Source: CAG-791 sp963591995 (lineage in GTDB: Bacteria > Bacillota > Clostridia > Lachnospirales > Lachnospiraceae). Taken from it: a stretch of 64,000 bases of DNA. Location of the stretch: NCBI GenBank assembly GCA_963591995.1, contig CAVAUJ010000002.1, positions 22,949 through 86,948 of the forward strand, read 5' to 3'. The notes beneath the pieces were generated by a model. The model was not told the DNA's origin, searched no databases, and worked only from the letters and a program-made list of their open reading frames with translations. The position numbers were made by a program, and so were the translations under genes. Every line of letters starts with the position of its first letter. The stretch's first letter is position 1. Of this stretch, positions 19,587 to 28,746 are shown in pieces.

Positions 19587-20777
19587 ATGGTCATTCAAAA
19601 CGGCACTGTTTTTTGTGAAAATTTAAAATTCCGTCAGGCGGATATTCAAATTGCCAACGGCTTCTTTACCACCGGGGCAGAATATCCTGCTCGTGATGAT
19701 CTTACGCTGGACGCCTCCGGCTGCTACGTCATCCCCGGTCTCATCGACATTCATTTTCACGGTGCTCTCGGATTCGATGTCTGTGACGCAAGCTCCGAGA
19801 GCTTTCAGGAGATTGCCGCCTACGAGGCAAGGCACGGAATAACCGCCATCTGCCCCGCAACCCTCACGCTTCCTCCCGCCGTCCTTACAAAGGTTCTGGC
19901 TCTCGGCGCGGACTATGCCGCATCCACCCGGCACCCCTGCTGCCGTGCCGATCTCATCGGCTTTAACATGGAGGGGCCCTTTATCAGCCATTCCAAAAAA
20001 GGGGCGCAAAATTCCGATTATATTCTTCCCTGTGACGCGCAGATGACGGAAGACTTTCTGAATGCCTCCCGCGGCCTTTTGAAGATGATCGGTCTGGCTC
20101 CGGAAATAAATCCCGACTTCGAACAATACATTTCATCGGTTCGGGATAACGTTACCGTATCTCTGGCCCACACGGATTGCGATTATGCCACGGCGCAGAA
20201 GGCGCTGGAGGCCGGTGCAGACCATCTGGTCCATATGTACAATGCCATGCGTGATTTTCAGCATCGTGACCCGGGACCGATCGGCGCTGTTATGGACCTG
20301 ATCCATCACAATCCGGATCGCGACCTCACCTGTGAACTCATCTGTGACGGCATCCACGTTCACCCGTCCGCCGTGCGCGCCGCCTTCCGGCTCATGGGCT
20401 ACGAGCACATCATCCTGATCAGCGACAGTCTGCGCAGCACGGGCATGCCGGATGGAGAGTACGAGCTTGGCGGAGAGCTGACGGTCAAATCAGGGCCGTA
20501 TTGCCGCCTCAAGGAGGCGGGAAACATTGCGGGATCCGTATCCAATTTGATGGACTGCCTGCGGACCGCTGTCCTGACAATGGGGATTCCTCTGGAGCAC
20601 GCGGTCGCCTGCGCCACCATTTTGCCTGCCCGCAGAATCCATGCCGATCCTCTGTATGGCTCCATTGAACCCGGAAAACGCGGAAATGCTGTGCTTCTGG
20701 ATAAAACAACGCTGCAAATTCGAGCCGTGGTCAAGGACGGCCTTCTGGTGACAAATGAACTCGGATGTGAACGATGA
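19587..20777 (+). CDS. nagA: N-acetylglucosamine-6-phosphate deacetylase
   Basis: A 396-aa cytoplasmic enzyme that converts GlcNAc-6-phosphate to glucosamine-6-phosphate and acetate. Seen: amidohydrolase metal motif DIHFHG near residue 60, NMEGPF, metal histidines in SLAHTDCDY and DHLVHMYNAM, catalytic aspartate in LISDSL, and TGMPDGEYELGG. The start is the ATG after AAAAGGAG (7-base spacing); an upstream in-frame ATG at 19563 precedes the site. No nagB gene is adjacent. Instead an acyltransferase-like gene overlaps its 3' end by 23 bases. Confidence 0.93.
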   Translation: MVIQNGTVFCENLKFRQADIQIANGFFTTGAEYPARDDLTLDASGCYVIPGLIDIHFHGALGFDVCDASSESFQEIAAYEARHGITAICPATLTLPPAVLTKVLALGADYAASTRHPCCRADLIGFNMEGPFISHSKKGAQNSDYILPCDAQMTEDFLNASRGLLKMIGLAPEINPDFEQYISSVRDNVTVSLAHTDCDYATAQKALEAGADHLVHMYNAMRDFQHRDPGPIGAVMDLIHHNPDRDLTCELICDGIHVHPSAVRAAFRLMGYEHIILISDSLRSTGMPDGEYELGGELTVKSGPYCRLKEAGNIAGSVSNLMDCLRTAVLTMGIPLEHAVACATILPARRIHADPLYGSIEPGKRGNAVLLDKTTLQIRAVVKDGLLVTNELGCER

Positions 20778-21621
20778 TTTGCTCTTATTGATGCGTGCGA
20801 TCGATCTGCCCCCGGAGGTGACGTGTCGTCTTTGGGAGATAAGCCGCGATCCTGCGGTGCAGGCCGTCCTTTCCTCCGCCGATTATCGCAGGTTATTGGA
20901 ATGGGAAACCTCGGCTGCAGCGATCGATGCCCTTCGAAGCGGTTTCCCCGAGGATCCGCAAGGGCTTCGCATCCTCCTTGTGGAATTGCTGGCCGCCATG
21001 GAAGCCGGCAAGGGACCTGCCTGGGGGAAAATTCCCCCACCGTACTTCCTTCCCACCATGAAGTGCTTTTCCCGCTTTGTATCGGAATACCATGTTTCCT
21101 ACGGAGAATACGGCTTCGACCGGTGGTGGTGGGTCTCCCGGCAGATCCATGCGCGGCTGCTGCGTATCGGAGAATTGGAATACGAATATGTGAATTCTTC
21201 GGAAGAGATCCGCATCCATATCCCCAGCGATGCCGATCTTGCATCCGCGAAGGTAGAGGCCTCGCTGCAGCAGGCTGCCGCCCTGTTCGAAGAGCTCCTT
21301 CCGGGCACCGCATCCCGTCCCTTTACCTGTGAATCCTGGCTGCTGTCTCCCATTCTGGAGCACCTCCTGCCTGCGGATTCCAACATTCTGAAATTCCGGC
21401 AATACTTTTCCCTCACCGGCGTGATCCCGGACGCGGACGATTACCTCGAGTGGGTTTATAAGATTGCGGCCGGTCAGAAAAACACGGTGGATCCGGCGGC
21501 CCTTCCGGAGAACACTTCCCTTCAGCGGAACATGAAGCGCCATCTTCTTCTCGGCGGGACCGTCGGAAACGGCATCGGCGTACTCCGTTGCCCTCTTAAC
21601 TCTTCATCCGAAGTATGCTAG
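20755..21621 (+). CDS. GNAT-like acyltransferase domain protein
   Basis: A 288-aa protein starting inside nagA (23-base overlap), so the two are co-translated. It resembles the NAT_N/GNAT_C two-domain proteins of Firmicutes. The C-terminal half has the family signature: a Leu-rich RLLRIGELEYEY strand, HIPSDADL, FTCESWLLSP, EHLLPADSNILKF and QYFSLTG. The classical acetyl-CoA P-loop is not evident, and no substrate is established for the family as far as I know. Position after nagA suggests amino-sugar or acetyl-group metabolism, which is inference. The gene is convergent with the GH36 gene (32 bases apart). Confidence 0.7.
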   Translation: MNSDVNDDLLLLMRAIDLPPEVTCRLWEISRDPAVQAVLSSADYRRLLEWETSAAAIDALRSGFPEDPQGLRILLVELLAAMEAGKGPAWGKIPPPYFLPTMKCFSRFVSEYHVSYGEYGFDRWWWVSRQIHARLLRIGELEYEYVNSSEEIRIHIPSDADLASAKVEASLQQAAALFEELLPGTASRPFTCESWLLSPILEHLLPADSNILKFRQYFSLTGVIPDADDYLEWVYKIAAGQKNTVDPAALPENTSLQRNMKRHLLLGGTVGNGIGVLRCPLNSSSEVC

Positions 21622-21653
21622 CAGGGTCCGGTTCTCCGGCAATTCTCTTATAC

Positions 21654-23879
21654 TTATACCGCCCGGATATACAGCTGCACCGCCTCGTTGTCCTCATGGG
21701 CCGCCGGCAGCAGAAGGCCTGCACCGGCCAGCGCATCACCGGGAAGGAGCACTTTTCCCTGCCCAGGCGTCTGCGTGCCATCCGGTGCCCCGACCGTTTC
21801 GATCTGATAGAGGGCATCCTCCCGCAGGCCGGGCACGTACACATGATAGGGGCATTGGTTTCCCTCTACGCCGTGGTACACCGCCGTGAGCAGCGCCTCT
21901 TTTTGATCCGGGGATACCATCTCCCAGGCCGTGCACGGCTCGTCCGGTCCGGAGAGGCGATAGTATTCGCCGTACTGCAGCAGCTCATAGAATGCCTTGA
22001 AGGTGCGGATCTGTTCCTTCACCTCTTCCTTTTCCTCCGGCGTCATCCTCGTGATGTCCAACTCGTAGCCGAAGGTCCCCGCCATGGCGACGCACCCTCT
22101 GGTATGAAGCGGCGTCACCCGTCCGGTCTGGTGGTTGGGAACCGCGCTCACATGCGCTCCCATTGCGGACACCGGATAGCCCAGAGAGGTCCCGTACTGG
22201 ATGGACACGCGGTTTAAGGCGTCGGTGTTGTCGCTGGTCCAGATCTGCGGCGTATAGTACAGCATTCCGGCATCGAAGCGTCCGCCGCCGCCGCTGCAGC
22301 CCTCGATGAGAACCTCCGGGAAGCGCCGGTGCAGCTCCTCCAGCACATAGTAGAGGCCGAGGATATAGCGATGGGCGAATTCTCCCTGGTGCTGCACGTC
22401 CAGACCGGAGCTGTATTTATCGCAGATGCTGCGGTTCATGTCCCACTTCACATAGCCGATGGGTGCGCTTTGCAGAACATCGCACATCCGCTCCAGAATG
22501 TAATCGCAGACCTCTTTTCTTGTATAATCCAAAACCAACTGGTTCCGGCTAAGGCACGGCTTCCTTCCCGGCGCTGCGATGGCCCAGTCCGGATGCTCCC
22601 GGTAGAGCTCGCTGTCCACCGAGATCGCCTCCGGCTCAAACCAGATGCCAAAGATCATCCCTTCCGCTGTGATCCGCTCCGCCAGACTCTTCAAGGTACA
22701 GCCGAGCTTCTCCTCGTTGGGATACCAGTCCCCCAGGGCACAGTTGTCGCTGTCCCGCCTGCCGAACCAGCCGTCATCCATGACGAAGAGGTCGATTCCA
22801 AGGTCATGAGCCTCCTTCGCAATGGCAACCAGCTGATCTCCCGTGAAGTCAAAATAGGTCGCCTCCCAGTTGTTGATGAGAACCGGGCGTTTCCTGTGTT
22901 TCCATGGACCGCGGCAGACGTTCTCGCGGACCGTGCGGTGGAAATTGCGGCTGAGCCTCCCAAGGCCCTCTCCGCTGTAGCTCATCATCACCTGCGGCAG
23001 CGACAGCTCCTCCCCTGCCCCCAGGCTCCAGGAAAACTCATCCGGGTGAATCCCGCATACGAACCGCGTCTGATTGACCTGATCCTTCTCCACCTCCATG
23101 AGGAAATCCCCGCTGTAGAGGAACGAGAAGCCATAGCATCTTCCCGCCGTCTCGGTGGCAGAGGGCTCGCAAAGGATCGAGAACGGATGATATTGGTGGC
23201 TGCTGGTCCCGCGCACGCTCCCGACGGCAGAGATCCCGTGCGGAACGCGTCGCCTTGTGACCTTCCGTTCCATCGCATGCCGCCCGTGCAGCGTGATCCA
23301 GTCGAATTCGCCGTAAGGAAAATCCAGGCACAAAGAGGCCGCCTTCTCGATCTGCAGGTCGTCATTTCCTTCATTGACCAGTTTGGTCGAACGCACGATA
23401 ACGTCCTGCTCCTCCATGACGCCGTACCAGAGCTCCGCGACGAGTCCGCTGCAGTCGTCCTTCATACGGATGCAAAGGCTCTGCGAATGCGGCTCCTCTT
23501 CGTAGACGGCAGGCAGTCCCTCGATATCGTAGAGCCCGTCCGTCACGCGGCAGCTCTCATAATGCAGCGCCGCCGTCCGGTTCCCCGCCGGCTCCCTTAC
23601 CCGCAGCCCCGTGATGCGGAAATCCCCGGTACCAAAGCAGCTGTATTCCTGCGGCAGCACATCCAGCGAATACGTCCTGTCCTTTGCCCCCACCTCATAC
23701 GGATTGCCGCAAAAGCCCCGGTCCATGAAGCACAGCTGCCCGTACAGGCTAACGTCATGGATCCGGCTGCCGTAGTAGGTGTGAATCAGATTCTGCTGAT
23801 CATCCATCTCCATCTGATACGTGGAATGTCTGGTCTGCAGCGTGATGCGGCCCGCCGCTTCGTTTACAATGATTGCCAT
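21654..23879 (-). CDS. GH36 alpha-galactosidase
   Basis: A 741-aa enzyme that removes alpha-1,6-linked galactose from raffinose-type oligosaccharides and galactomannan fragments. Seen: N-terminal beta-sandwich, DDGWFG near 368-373, nucleophile Asp480 in YVKWDMNR, the CSGGGGRFD cluster, and acid/base Asp550 in WTSDNTDA. The 70-residue spacing and numbering closely match AgaA-type enzymes. No signal peptide, so cytoplasmic. GGGGGGAGG precedes the start. It begins 25 bases after the trpA stop with no terminator between, placing a glycosidase at the end of the tryptophan operon. Confidence 0.94.
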   Translation of the reverse strand: MAIIVNEAAGRITLQTRHSTYQMEMDDQQNLIHTYYGSRIHDVSLYGQLCFMDRGFCGNPYEVGAKDRTYSLDVLPQEYSCFGTGDFRITGLRVREPAGNRTAALHYESCRVTDGLYDIEGLPAVYEEEPHSQSLCIRMKDDCSGLVAELWYGVMEEQDVIVRSTKLVNEGNDDLQIEKAASLCLDFPYGEFDWITLHGRHAMERKVTRRRVPHGISAVGSVRGTSSHQYHPFSILCEPSATETAGRCYGFSFLYSGDFLMEVEKDQVNQTRFVCGIHPDEFSWSLGAGEELSLPQVMMSYSGEGLGRLSRNFHRTVRENVCRGPWKHRKRPVLINNWEATYFDFTGDQLVAIAKEAHDLGIDLFVMDDGWFGRRDSDNCALGDWYPNEEKLGCTLKSLAERITAEGMIFGIWFEPEAISVDSELYREHPDWAIAAPGRKPCLSRNQLVLDYTRKEVCDYILERMCDVLQSAPIGYVKWDMNRSICDKYSSGLDVQHQGEFAHRYILGLYYVLEELHRRFPEVLIEGCSGGGGRFDAGMLYYTPQIWTSDNTDALNRVSIQYGTSLGYPVSAMGAHVSAVPNHQTGRVTPLHTRGCVAMAGTFGYELDITRMTPEEKEEVKEQIRTFKAFYELLQYGEYYRLSGPDEPCTAWEMVSPDQKEALLTAVYHGVEGNQCPYHVYVPGLREDALYQIETVGAPDGTQTPGQGKVLLPGDALAGAGLLLPAAHEDNEAVQLYIRAV

Positions 23880-23904
23880 TACCTCCCCCCCTTTCGTGGG
23901 ATGC

Positions 23905-24681
23905 CTACAGCGCGTGCACCGCTGCCGCCATCGATCTCACGTATTCGCCCACAGGGCCGGCTGCTTCCCTGCCGTGCTCGGCAATGATCTTGATGATCGC
24001 GGAGCCGACGATGGCGCCGTCGGAGAGCGCTGCCATCTGCGCGGCCTGCTCCGGCGTGGAAATACCGAAGCCAACGGCGCAGGGAACGCCCGTATTCTCC
24101 TTGACCAGTTTGGTCATTGCTCCGATGTCCGTTGTAATCTCGCTTCTCGTGCCGGTTACGCCGAGGGAAGAGACCATGTAGATGAAGCCCTTGGCCTCTC
24201 TTGCGATCATGGCGATCCGATTCTCCGAGGTCGGCGCGATCATGGAGATGAGCTCGATGCCGACCGCGGAGAACACGGCGTCGAATTCCTCCTTCTCCTC
24301 ATAGGGAACATCCGGCAGGATGATGCCGTCGATTCCGGCCTCCGCGGCCTTCCGGGCGAATTTCTCCGCGCCGTAGGAAAAGACCACGTTCGCATAGGTC
24401 ATGTATACCATGGGAACCGTCACCGTCTGCCGCAGCTTCGCCGTCAGCTCGAAGACCTTGTCCGTCGTCGTTCCGGCCTTCAATGCTGCGTTGTCCGCCT
24501 CCATGATGACGGGACCCTCCGCTGTCGGATCCGAAAACGGAATTCCCAGCTCAATCAGATCCGCTCCGTTGTCCACGGCCGCCTGCACCACCTTCTCGGT
24601 CGTCTCCAGATCCGGATCTCCCGCCGTGATAAAGGCAATGAATGCCTTGTGATCCTTAAATGCATTTGCAATTCTGCTCAT
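23905..24681 (-). CDS. trpA: Tryptophan synthase alpha subunit
   Basis: A 258-aa cytoplasmic TIM barrel that splits indole-3-glycerol phosphate into indole and glyceraldehyde-3-phosphate and passes indole to TrpB. Seen: catalytic Glu in LIELGIPFSDPTAEGPVI, catalytic Asp in GIILPDVPYEE, and the phosphate loops GFGISTPEQ and GSAI. Length is normal. Last biosynthetic gene of trpEGDCFBA; the start is 59 bases after trpB. Confidence 0.97.
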   Translation of the reverse strand: MSRIANAFKDHKAFIAFITAGDPDLETTEKVVQAAVDNGADLIELGIPFSDPTAEGPVIMEADNAALKAGTTTDKVFELTAKLRQTVTVPMVYMTYANVVFSYGAEKFARKAAEAGIDGIILPDVPYEEKEEFDAVFSAVGIELISMIAPTSENRIAMIAREAKGFIYMVSSLGVTGTRSEITTDIGAMTKLVKENTGVPCAVGFGISTPEQAAQMAALSDGAIVGSAIIKIIAEHGREAAGPVGEYVRSMAAAVHAL

Positions 24682-24740
24682 TCCATCCTCCGTATATTGA
24701 TATTCGGAAACGCCCGCGGGCGGCCGAACCCTCTGCGCAT

Positions 24741-25931
24741 TTATTCCGTTATGTTCTCGCCCCGGTATCTTGCAATGGCCGCGCAGTCCTTATCTCCTCT
24801 ACCGGAGATTGTGATCACAATGATTTTGTCCTTATCCATGGTCGGCGCGATCTTCATCGCATGGGCAACGGCATGGGAGCTCTCGATGGCCGGAATGATC
24901 CCCTCCGTTCGGGAAAGGTATTCAAAGGCATTCACCGCCTCATCGTCCGTGACCGGCACATAGTCGGCGCGGCCGATGTCATGGAGATAGGCATGCTCCG
25001 GTCCGACCCCCGGATAATCCAGTCCGGCGGAGATGGAGTAGACCGGTGCGATCTGTCCGTCCTCGTTCTGGCAGAAATAGGACTTCATGCCGTGGAAAAT
25101 GCCGACTCTTCCCGTATTGACCGTCGCCGCCGTCTCAAAGGTATCAATGCCCCGGCCGGCCGCCTCACAGCCGATCAGCTGCACGTCCGGATCGCCGATG
25201 AAGTGATAGAAGGAGCCGATGGCGTTGGAGCCGCCGCCGACACAGGCAATCACGGCATCCGGAAGACGTCCCTCCTTTTCCAGCATCTGCTCCTTGATCT
25301 CCTTTGAAATGACTGCCTGGAAATCACGGACAATGGTGGGGAAGGGGTGCGGGCCCATGACCGAGCCGAGGCAATAATGGGTGTCCTCAATCCGGCTGGT
25401 CCACTCACGCATCGCCTGGGAGACCGCATCCTTGAGCGTTCCTGTGCCGTCGGTGACCGGCACCACCTCTGCGCCCAGAAGGCGCATCTTATATACGTTA
25501 AGTGCCTGCCGCTCGGTGTCCATCTTTCCCATGAACACGACGCATTCCATGCCAAGGAGCGCCGCCACCGTGGCCGTGGCCACGCCGTGCTGTCCGGCAC
25601 CGGTCTCCGCGATCAGCCTTGTTTTGCCCATTTTCCTGGCAAGGAGGGCCTGTCCGAGACAGTTGTTGATCTTATGCGCGCCGGTGTGGTTCAGATCCTC
25701 ACGCTTGAGGTAGATTTTCGCGCCGCCGAGGTCCTTAGTCACCTTCTCCGCATAATACAGGCGGCTGGGGCGGCCCGCATATTCGTTGAAGAGCGCTGTC
25801 AGCTCCGCGTTGAATGCCGGGTCGTCCTTGTAATGGTTATAGGCCTCCTCGAGCTCAATCACCGCATTCATCAATGTTTCCGGAATGTACTGCCCTCCGT
25901 GTATTCCGAATCTCCCGTTCTGGTTCGTCAT
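24741..25931 (-). CDS. trpB: Tryptophan synthase beta subunit
   Basis: A 396-aa PLP enzyme that condenses indole with serine. Seen: PLP lysine in HTGAHKINN, phosphate-binding glycines in CVGGGSNAIG, and the TrpB1-type N-terminus GRFGIHGGQYIPETLM. The start is the ATG of MTNQNGRF; the open frame extends 73 codons further upstream but that part overlaps the trpF 3' end and is not conserved-looking. Works as an alpha2beta2 complex with TrpA. Confidence 0.97.
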   Translation of the reverse strand: MTNQNGRFGIHGGQYIPETLMNAVIELEEAYNHYKDDPAFNAELTALFNEYAGRPSRLYYAEKVTKDLGGAKIYLKREDLNHTGAHKINNCLGQALLARKMGKTRLIAETGAGQHGVATATVAALLGMECVVFMGKMDTERQALNVYKMRLLGAEVVPVTDGTGTLKDAVSQAMREWTSRIEDTHYCLGSVMGPHPFPTIVRDFQAVISKEIKEQMLEKEGRLPDAVIACVGGGSNAIGSFYHFIGDPDVQLIGCEAAGRGIDTFETAATVNTGRVGIFHGMKSYFCQNEDGQIAPVYSISAGLDYPGVGPEHAYLHDIGRADYVPVTDDEAVNAFEYLSRTEGIIPAIESSHAVAHAMKIAPTMDKDKIIVITISGRGDKDCAAIARYRGENITE

Positions 25932-26022
25932 CTCTTTCCTTCTTTCCTTGTGAAATACTGTCCGGCAATGCATCCGGCCCTTTTCGGTTCCTGCCGCGCC
26001 TTCCGGCTGCGGCCCTGCGCGT

Positions 26023-26733
26023 TCATCTGCATTCCTTCTCCGTGCATCCTCCCGGCAGGCTTCCTCTCTGCCGCACGGCTGCGACAAATTTTCGGATCTT
26101 CTCCGGGTCCTTATGTCCGTCGGTTTCCAGAGATGAGCTCGCGTCCACACCCCACGGCGCGGTCTGCCGGATGGCCTCCCCTACATTCTCCGGCGTCAAT
26201 CCGCCGGCAAGGAAGAACTCCCGCCTGCACGCCTTCAGAAGCGTCCAGTCAAAGCTCTCTCCGGTGCCCCCCGGTCCGTGGTCCAGCAGAATCCGATCCG
26301 CCGCCGAGTGCTCGGCACGCCTCACGTCCTCCTCGGATTCCACGCGGAATGCCTTTACAATCGTAAGCTCCCGCTCCGGAAAGCACTCCTTCGCCGCCAC
26401 CCGCAGCGCCTCGATTTCCACGTCGCTTTCCTCGCCGTGCAGCTGCACCATGTCCAGCCGGCACCATCGAAGTGCCCCCAGAATGCCCTCGACACCCGCG
26501 TTTACGAACACGCCGACCGCCCGAATCCCGGGCGCGAGCGCCCTTCGGAGGTTCTCCGCCTCCTCTGGGGCAATGTACCGCCTTCTGGTGGGATCGAAAA
26601 TAAACCCGGCGTACTCCGGGAGCACCGTATTCACCGCGGCCACATCCTCCGGTGTTCGCAGGCCGCAGATCTTGATTTGAACCTGCGGCTCCCTCTGTTC
26701 CATCTCCTGTCTCTTTTCTGTCCCTCTGCTCAT
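26023..26733 (-). CDS. trpF: Phosphoribosylanthranilate isomerase
   Basis: About 236 residues. The enzyme isomerises phosphoribosylanthranilate to CdRP. Seen: KICGLRTPEDV (catalytic Cys), the family segment FIFDPTRRRY, VQLHGEESD, LLDHGPGGTG, and FFLAGGLTPENV before a C-terminal phosphate site. The start is uncertain: ATG codons at 26733 and 26703 are possible (the second touches AGGAG with no spacer). The stretch upstream is the N gap, so a further upstream start or missing leader cannot be excluded. Confidence 0.92.
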   Translation of the reverse strand: MSRGTEKRQEMEQREPQVQIKICGLRTPEDVAAVNTVLPEYAGFIFDPTRRRYIAPEEAENLRRALAPGIRAVGVFVNAGVEGILGALRWCRLDMVQLHGEESDVEIEALRVAAKECFPERELTIVKAFRVESEEDVRRAEHSAADRILLDHGPGGTGESFDWTLLKACRREFFLAGGLTPENVGEAIRQTAPWGVDASSSLETDGHKDPEKIRKFVAAVRQRGSLPGGCTEKECR

Positions 26734-26765
26734 GTTCTGTTCACGTTCTGTCTGCGTCCTGATCA

Positions 26766-26858
26766 NNNNNNNNNNNNNNNNNNNNNNNNNNNNNNNNNNN
26801 NNNNNNNNNNNNNNNNNNNNNNNNNNNNNNNNNNNNNNNNNNNNNNNNNNNNNNNNNN
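26766..26858. other. Assembly gap (93 N)
   Basis: Ninety-three unknown bases lie between trpC and trpF. The true distance and any start codon, site or small feature within it are unknown. Confidence 1.
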
Positions 26859-26891
26859 CTGCGGCTTTCCCGCAGGACCTGCTCCGCCGGC

Positions 26892-27704
26892 TCATTTTCT
26901 GCCGCGCAGCCGCTCCAGCTCGGCGGCGGGGCTTGCGGCGCGCATCAGCTGCTCACCGATCAGGACGGCATTGACGCCGTTCCTTCGCAGCTCCTCCACA
27001 TCCTCTGCCGTCCGGATGCCGGACTCGGCAACGAAGATCGCTTCCCTCGGTGCCAGCTCCCGCAGGCGGATGCTGTTGTGAATGTCCACGGTGAAATCCT
27101 TGAGGTTCCGGTTGTTCACGCCGATGATTCTGGCTCCCGCCGCAACCGCCGAGGCGACCTCGTCTGCATCGTGCGCCTCTACGATGGCGGAGAGGCCCAG
27201 CTCATCTGCGACCGCAAGATATTCCGCGATGGTTTTCGTATCGAGAAGCGCCGCGATCAGAAGGACCGCTGAAGCCCCGGAAAGGGCGGCCTCATAAATC
27301 ATGTAGGGATCCACCGTAAAGTCCTTGCGCAGGCACGGCGTTTCCACGGCTGCCGCGATTTCTCTTAAATAATCCAATGAGCCCAGAAACCATTTCGGCT
27401 CTGTCAGAACGGAAATGGCAGCGGCTCCCGCGGCCTCGTATTCCTTTGCAATGGATAGATAGGGGAAGTCCGGTGCGATCAGTCCCTTGGAGGGAGAAGC
27501 CTTCTTGCACTCACAGATGAAATGAATCTCCCCGGTGCCGGACAGGGCCTTTTCAAATCGAAACGGCTCCCCCTTCGGTTCTCCCCTTCTCTCCCGGCAA
27601 AGGCAGAGTGCCTCCTCCCGGATCTCCTCCAGCGGCTTCTCCTTTCGGGCATTCTCTGCCCGAAGCCTTGCATACGCCGCCAGCTCGTCCAATATATTGC
27701 CCAT
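26892..27704 (-). CDS. trpC: Indole-3-glycerol-phosphate synthase
   Basis: A 270-aa TIM barrel that closes the indole ring from CdRP. Seen: CECKKASPSKGLI (catalytic Lys), ISVLTEPKWFLGS, CLRKDFTVDPY, IIGVNNRNLKDF and VAESGIRTAEDV, all classic TrpC motifs. Start ATG follows AGGAGG. It lies 19 bases after trpD. Downstream is the sequence gap before trpF, so the trpC-trpF junction cannot be judged. Confidence 0.96.
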   Translation of the reverse strand: MGNILDELAAYARLRAENARKEKPLEEIREEALCLCRERRGEPKGEPFRFEKALSGTGEIHFICECKKASPSKGLIAPDFPYLSIAKEYEAAGAAAISVLTEPKWFLGSLDYLREIAAAVETPCLRKDFTVDPYMIYEAALSGASAVLLIAALLDTKTIAEYLAVADELGLSAIVEAHDADEVASAVAAGARIIGVNNRNLKDFTVDIHNSIRLRELAPREAIFVAESGIRTAEDVEELRRNGVNAVLIGEQLMRAASPAAELERLRGRK

Positions 27705-27723
27705 TGCGGGTCCTCCTGCGCGA

Positions 27724-28746
27724 TTACGAATTGCTGACCTCGGCCACCTTCTCGAGTGTCTGCAACGCCTTCCCGGAATCGATCAGCTCCGCCGCCAGCT
27801 TCACGCCCTCTGCGATGGAGGCCGCCGCCTTGCCTGCATACAGTGCGCACCCTGCGTTCATCAGGACAATGTTTCGCTTTGCGCCGGTGACCGAGCCGTC
27901 CAGAATTCCTCTCGTGATCTGTGCGTTCTCGGCGGGCGATCCTCCCACGATCTCTGCCTTGGTTCCTCTCTCCAGGCCAAAGTCCTCCGGCTGAATGACA
28001 AAGGTGCGGTAAAAGCCGTCCCGCAGCTCGCAGACGGTGGTCGGTGCGCTCACGGAAACCTCATCCATCCGGTCCTGTCCGTAGACCACCAGGGCTCTCT
28101 TCACCCCGAGGGAGCTCAGAACCTTTGCGACGGGCTCCACCAGATATTCATCGTAAACGCCAAGGAGGAACATTTCCGGCTTTGCCGGGTTGGTCAGGGG
28201 CCCCAGAATGTTGAACACCGTGCGGAAGCCCAGCTCCTTGCGGATCGGTCCCACGTATTTCATCGCTGCGTGATATTTCTGCGCGAACATAAAGCAAAAG
28301 CCCGTCTCCTCCAGCATCTTCCGGCACAGCTCCGGATCCTGCTGGATGTTGATGCCGAGTGCCTCCAGGCAGTCTGCCGTGCCGGAAAGAGAGGACGCCG
28401 CACGATTCCCGTGCTTTGCCACCTTCAGTCCGCCGGCTGCCGCCACCATCGCCGTTGTCGTCGAAATGTTGAAGGTATGTGCTCCGTCTCCGCCGGTCCC
28501 CACGATTTCCAGAACCTCCATGCCGGGGTGCGGCACCGGCGTTGCCAGAGAACGCATGGCATAGGCGCAGCCGGAAATCTCGTCAATGGTCTCCGCCTTG
28601 GTGGACTTGGTCGAGAGTGCCGCCAGGAAGGCCGCGTTCTGCGTGGGTGTCGTTTCACCGCGCATGATCTCCAGCATGGTATCCCGGGCCTCCTCGTAGG
28701 TGAGGTCCTCTTTGTTGACGATTTTGATAATGGCTTCCTTGATCAT
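27724..28746 (-). CDS. trpD: Anthranilate phosphoribosyltransferase
   Basis: A 340-aa enzyme that joins anthranilate to PRPP. Seen: PRPP loop VGTGGDGAHTFNIST, KHGNRAASSLSG, the FMFAQKYHAAM anthranilate-site region, and FNILGPLTNPAKP. It is not fused to TrpG, and its start overlaps the trpG stop by 4 bases (ATGA-type), so the two are translationally coupled. Confidence 0.97.
   Translation of the reverse strand: MIKEAIIKIVNKEDLTYEEARDTMLEIMRGETTPTQNAAFLAALSTKSTKAETIDEISGCAYAMRSLATPVPHPGMEVLEIVGTGGDGAHTFNISTTTAMVAAAGGLKVAKHGNRAASSLSGTADCLEALGINIQQDPELCRKMLEETGFCFMFAQKYHAAMKYVGPIRKELGFRTVFNILGPLTNPAKPEMFLLGVYDEYLVEPVAKVLSSLGVKRALVVYGQDRMDEVSVSAPTTVCELRDGFYRTFVIQPEDFGLERGTKAEIVGGSPAENAQITRGILDGSVTGAKRNIVLMNAGCALYAGKAAASIAEGVKLAAELIDSGKALQTLEKVAEVSNS

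Noticed and set aside
24741..26150. Extended trpB with 73 extra N-terminal residues
   Set aside because: The extension is Arg-rich, overlaps the 3' end of trpF, and TrpB proteins begin at the GRFGIHGG region.
26733..26895. Continuation of the trpF frame through the N gap
   Set aside because: The bases are unknown; a frame through N is an artefact.
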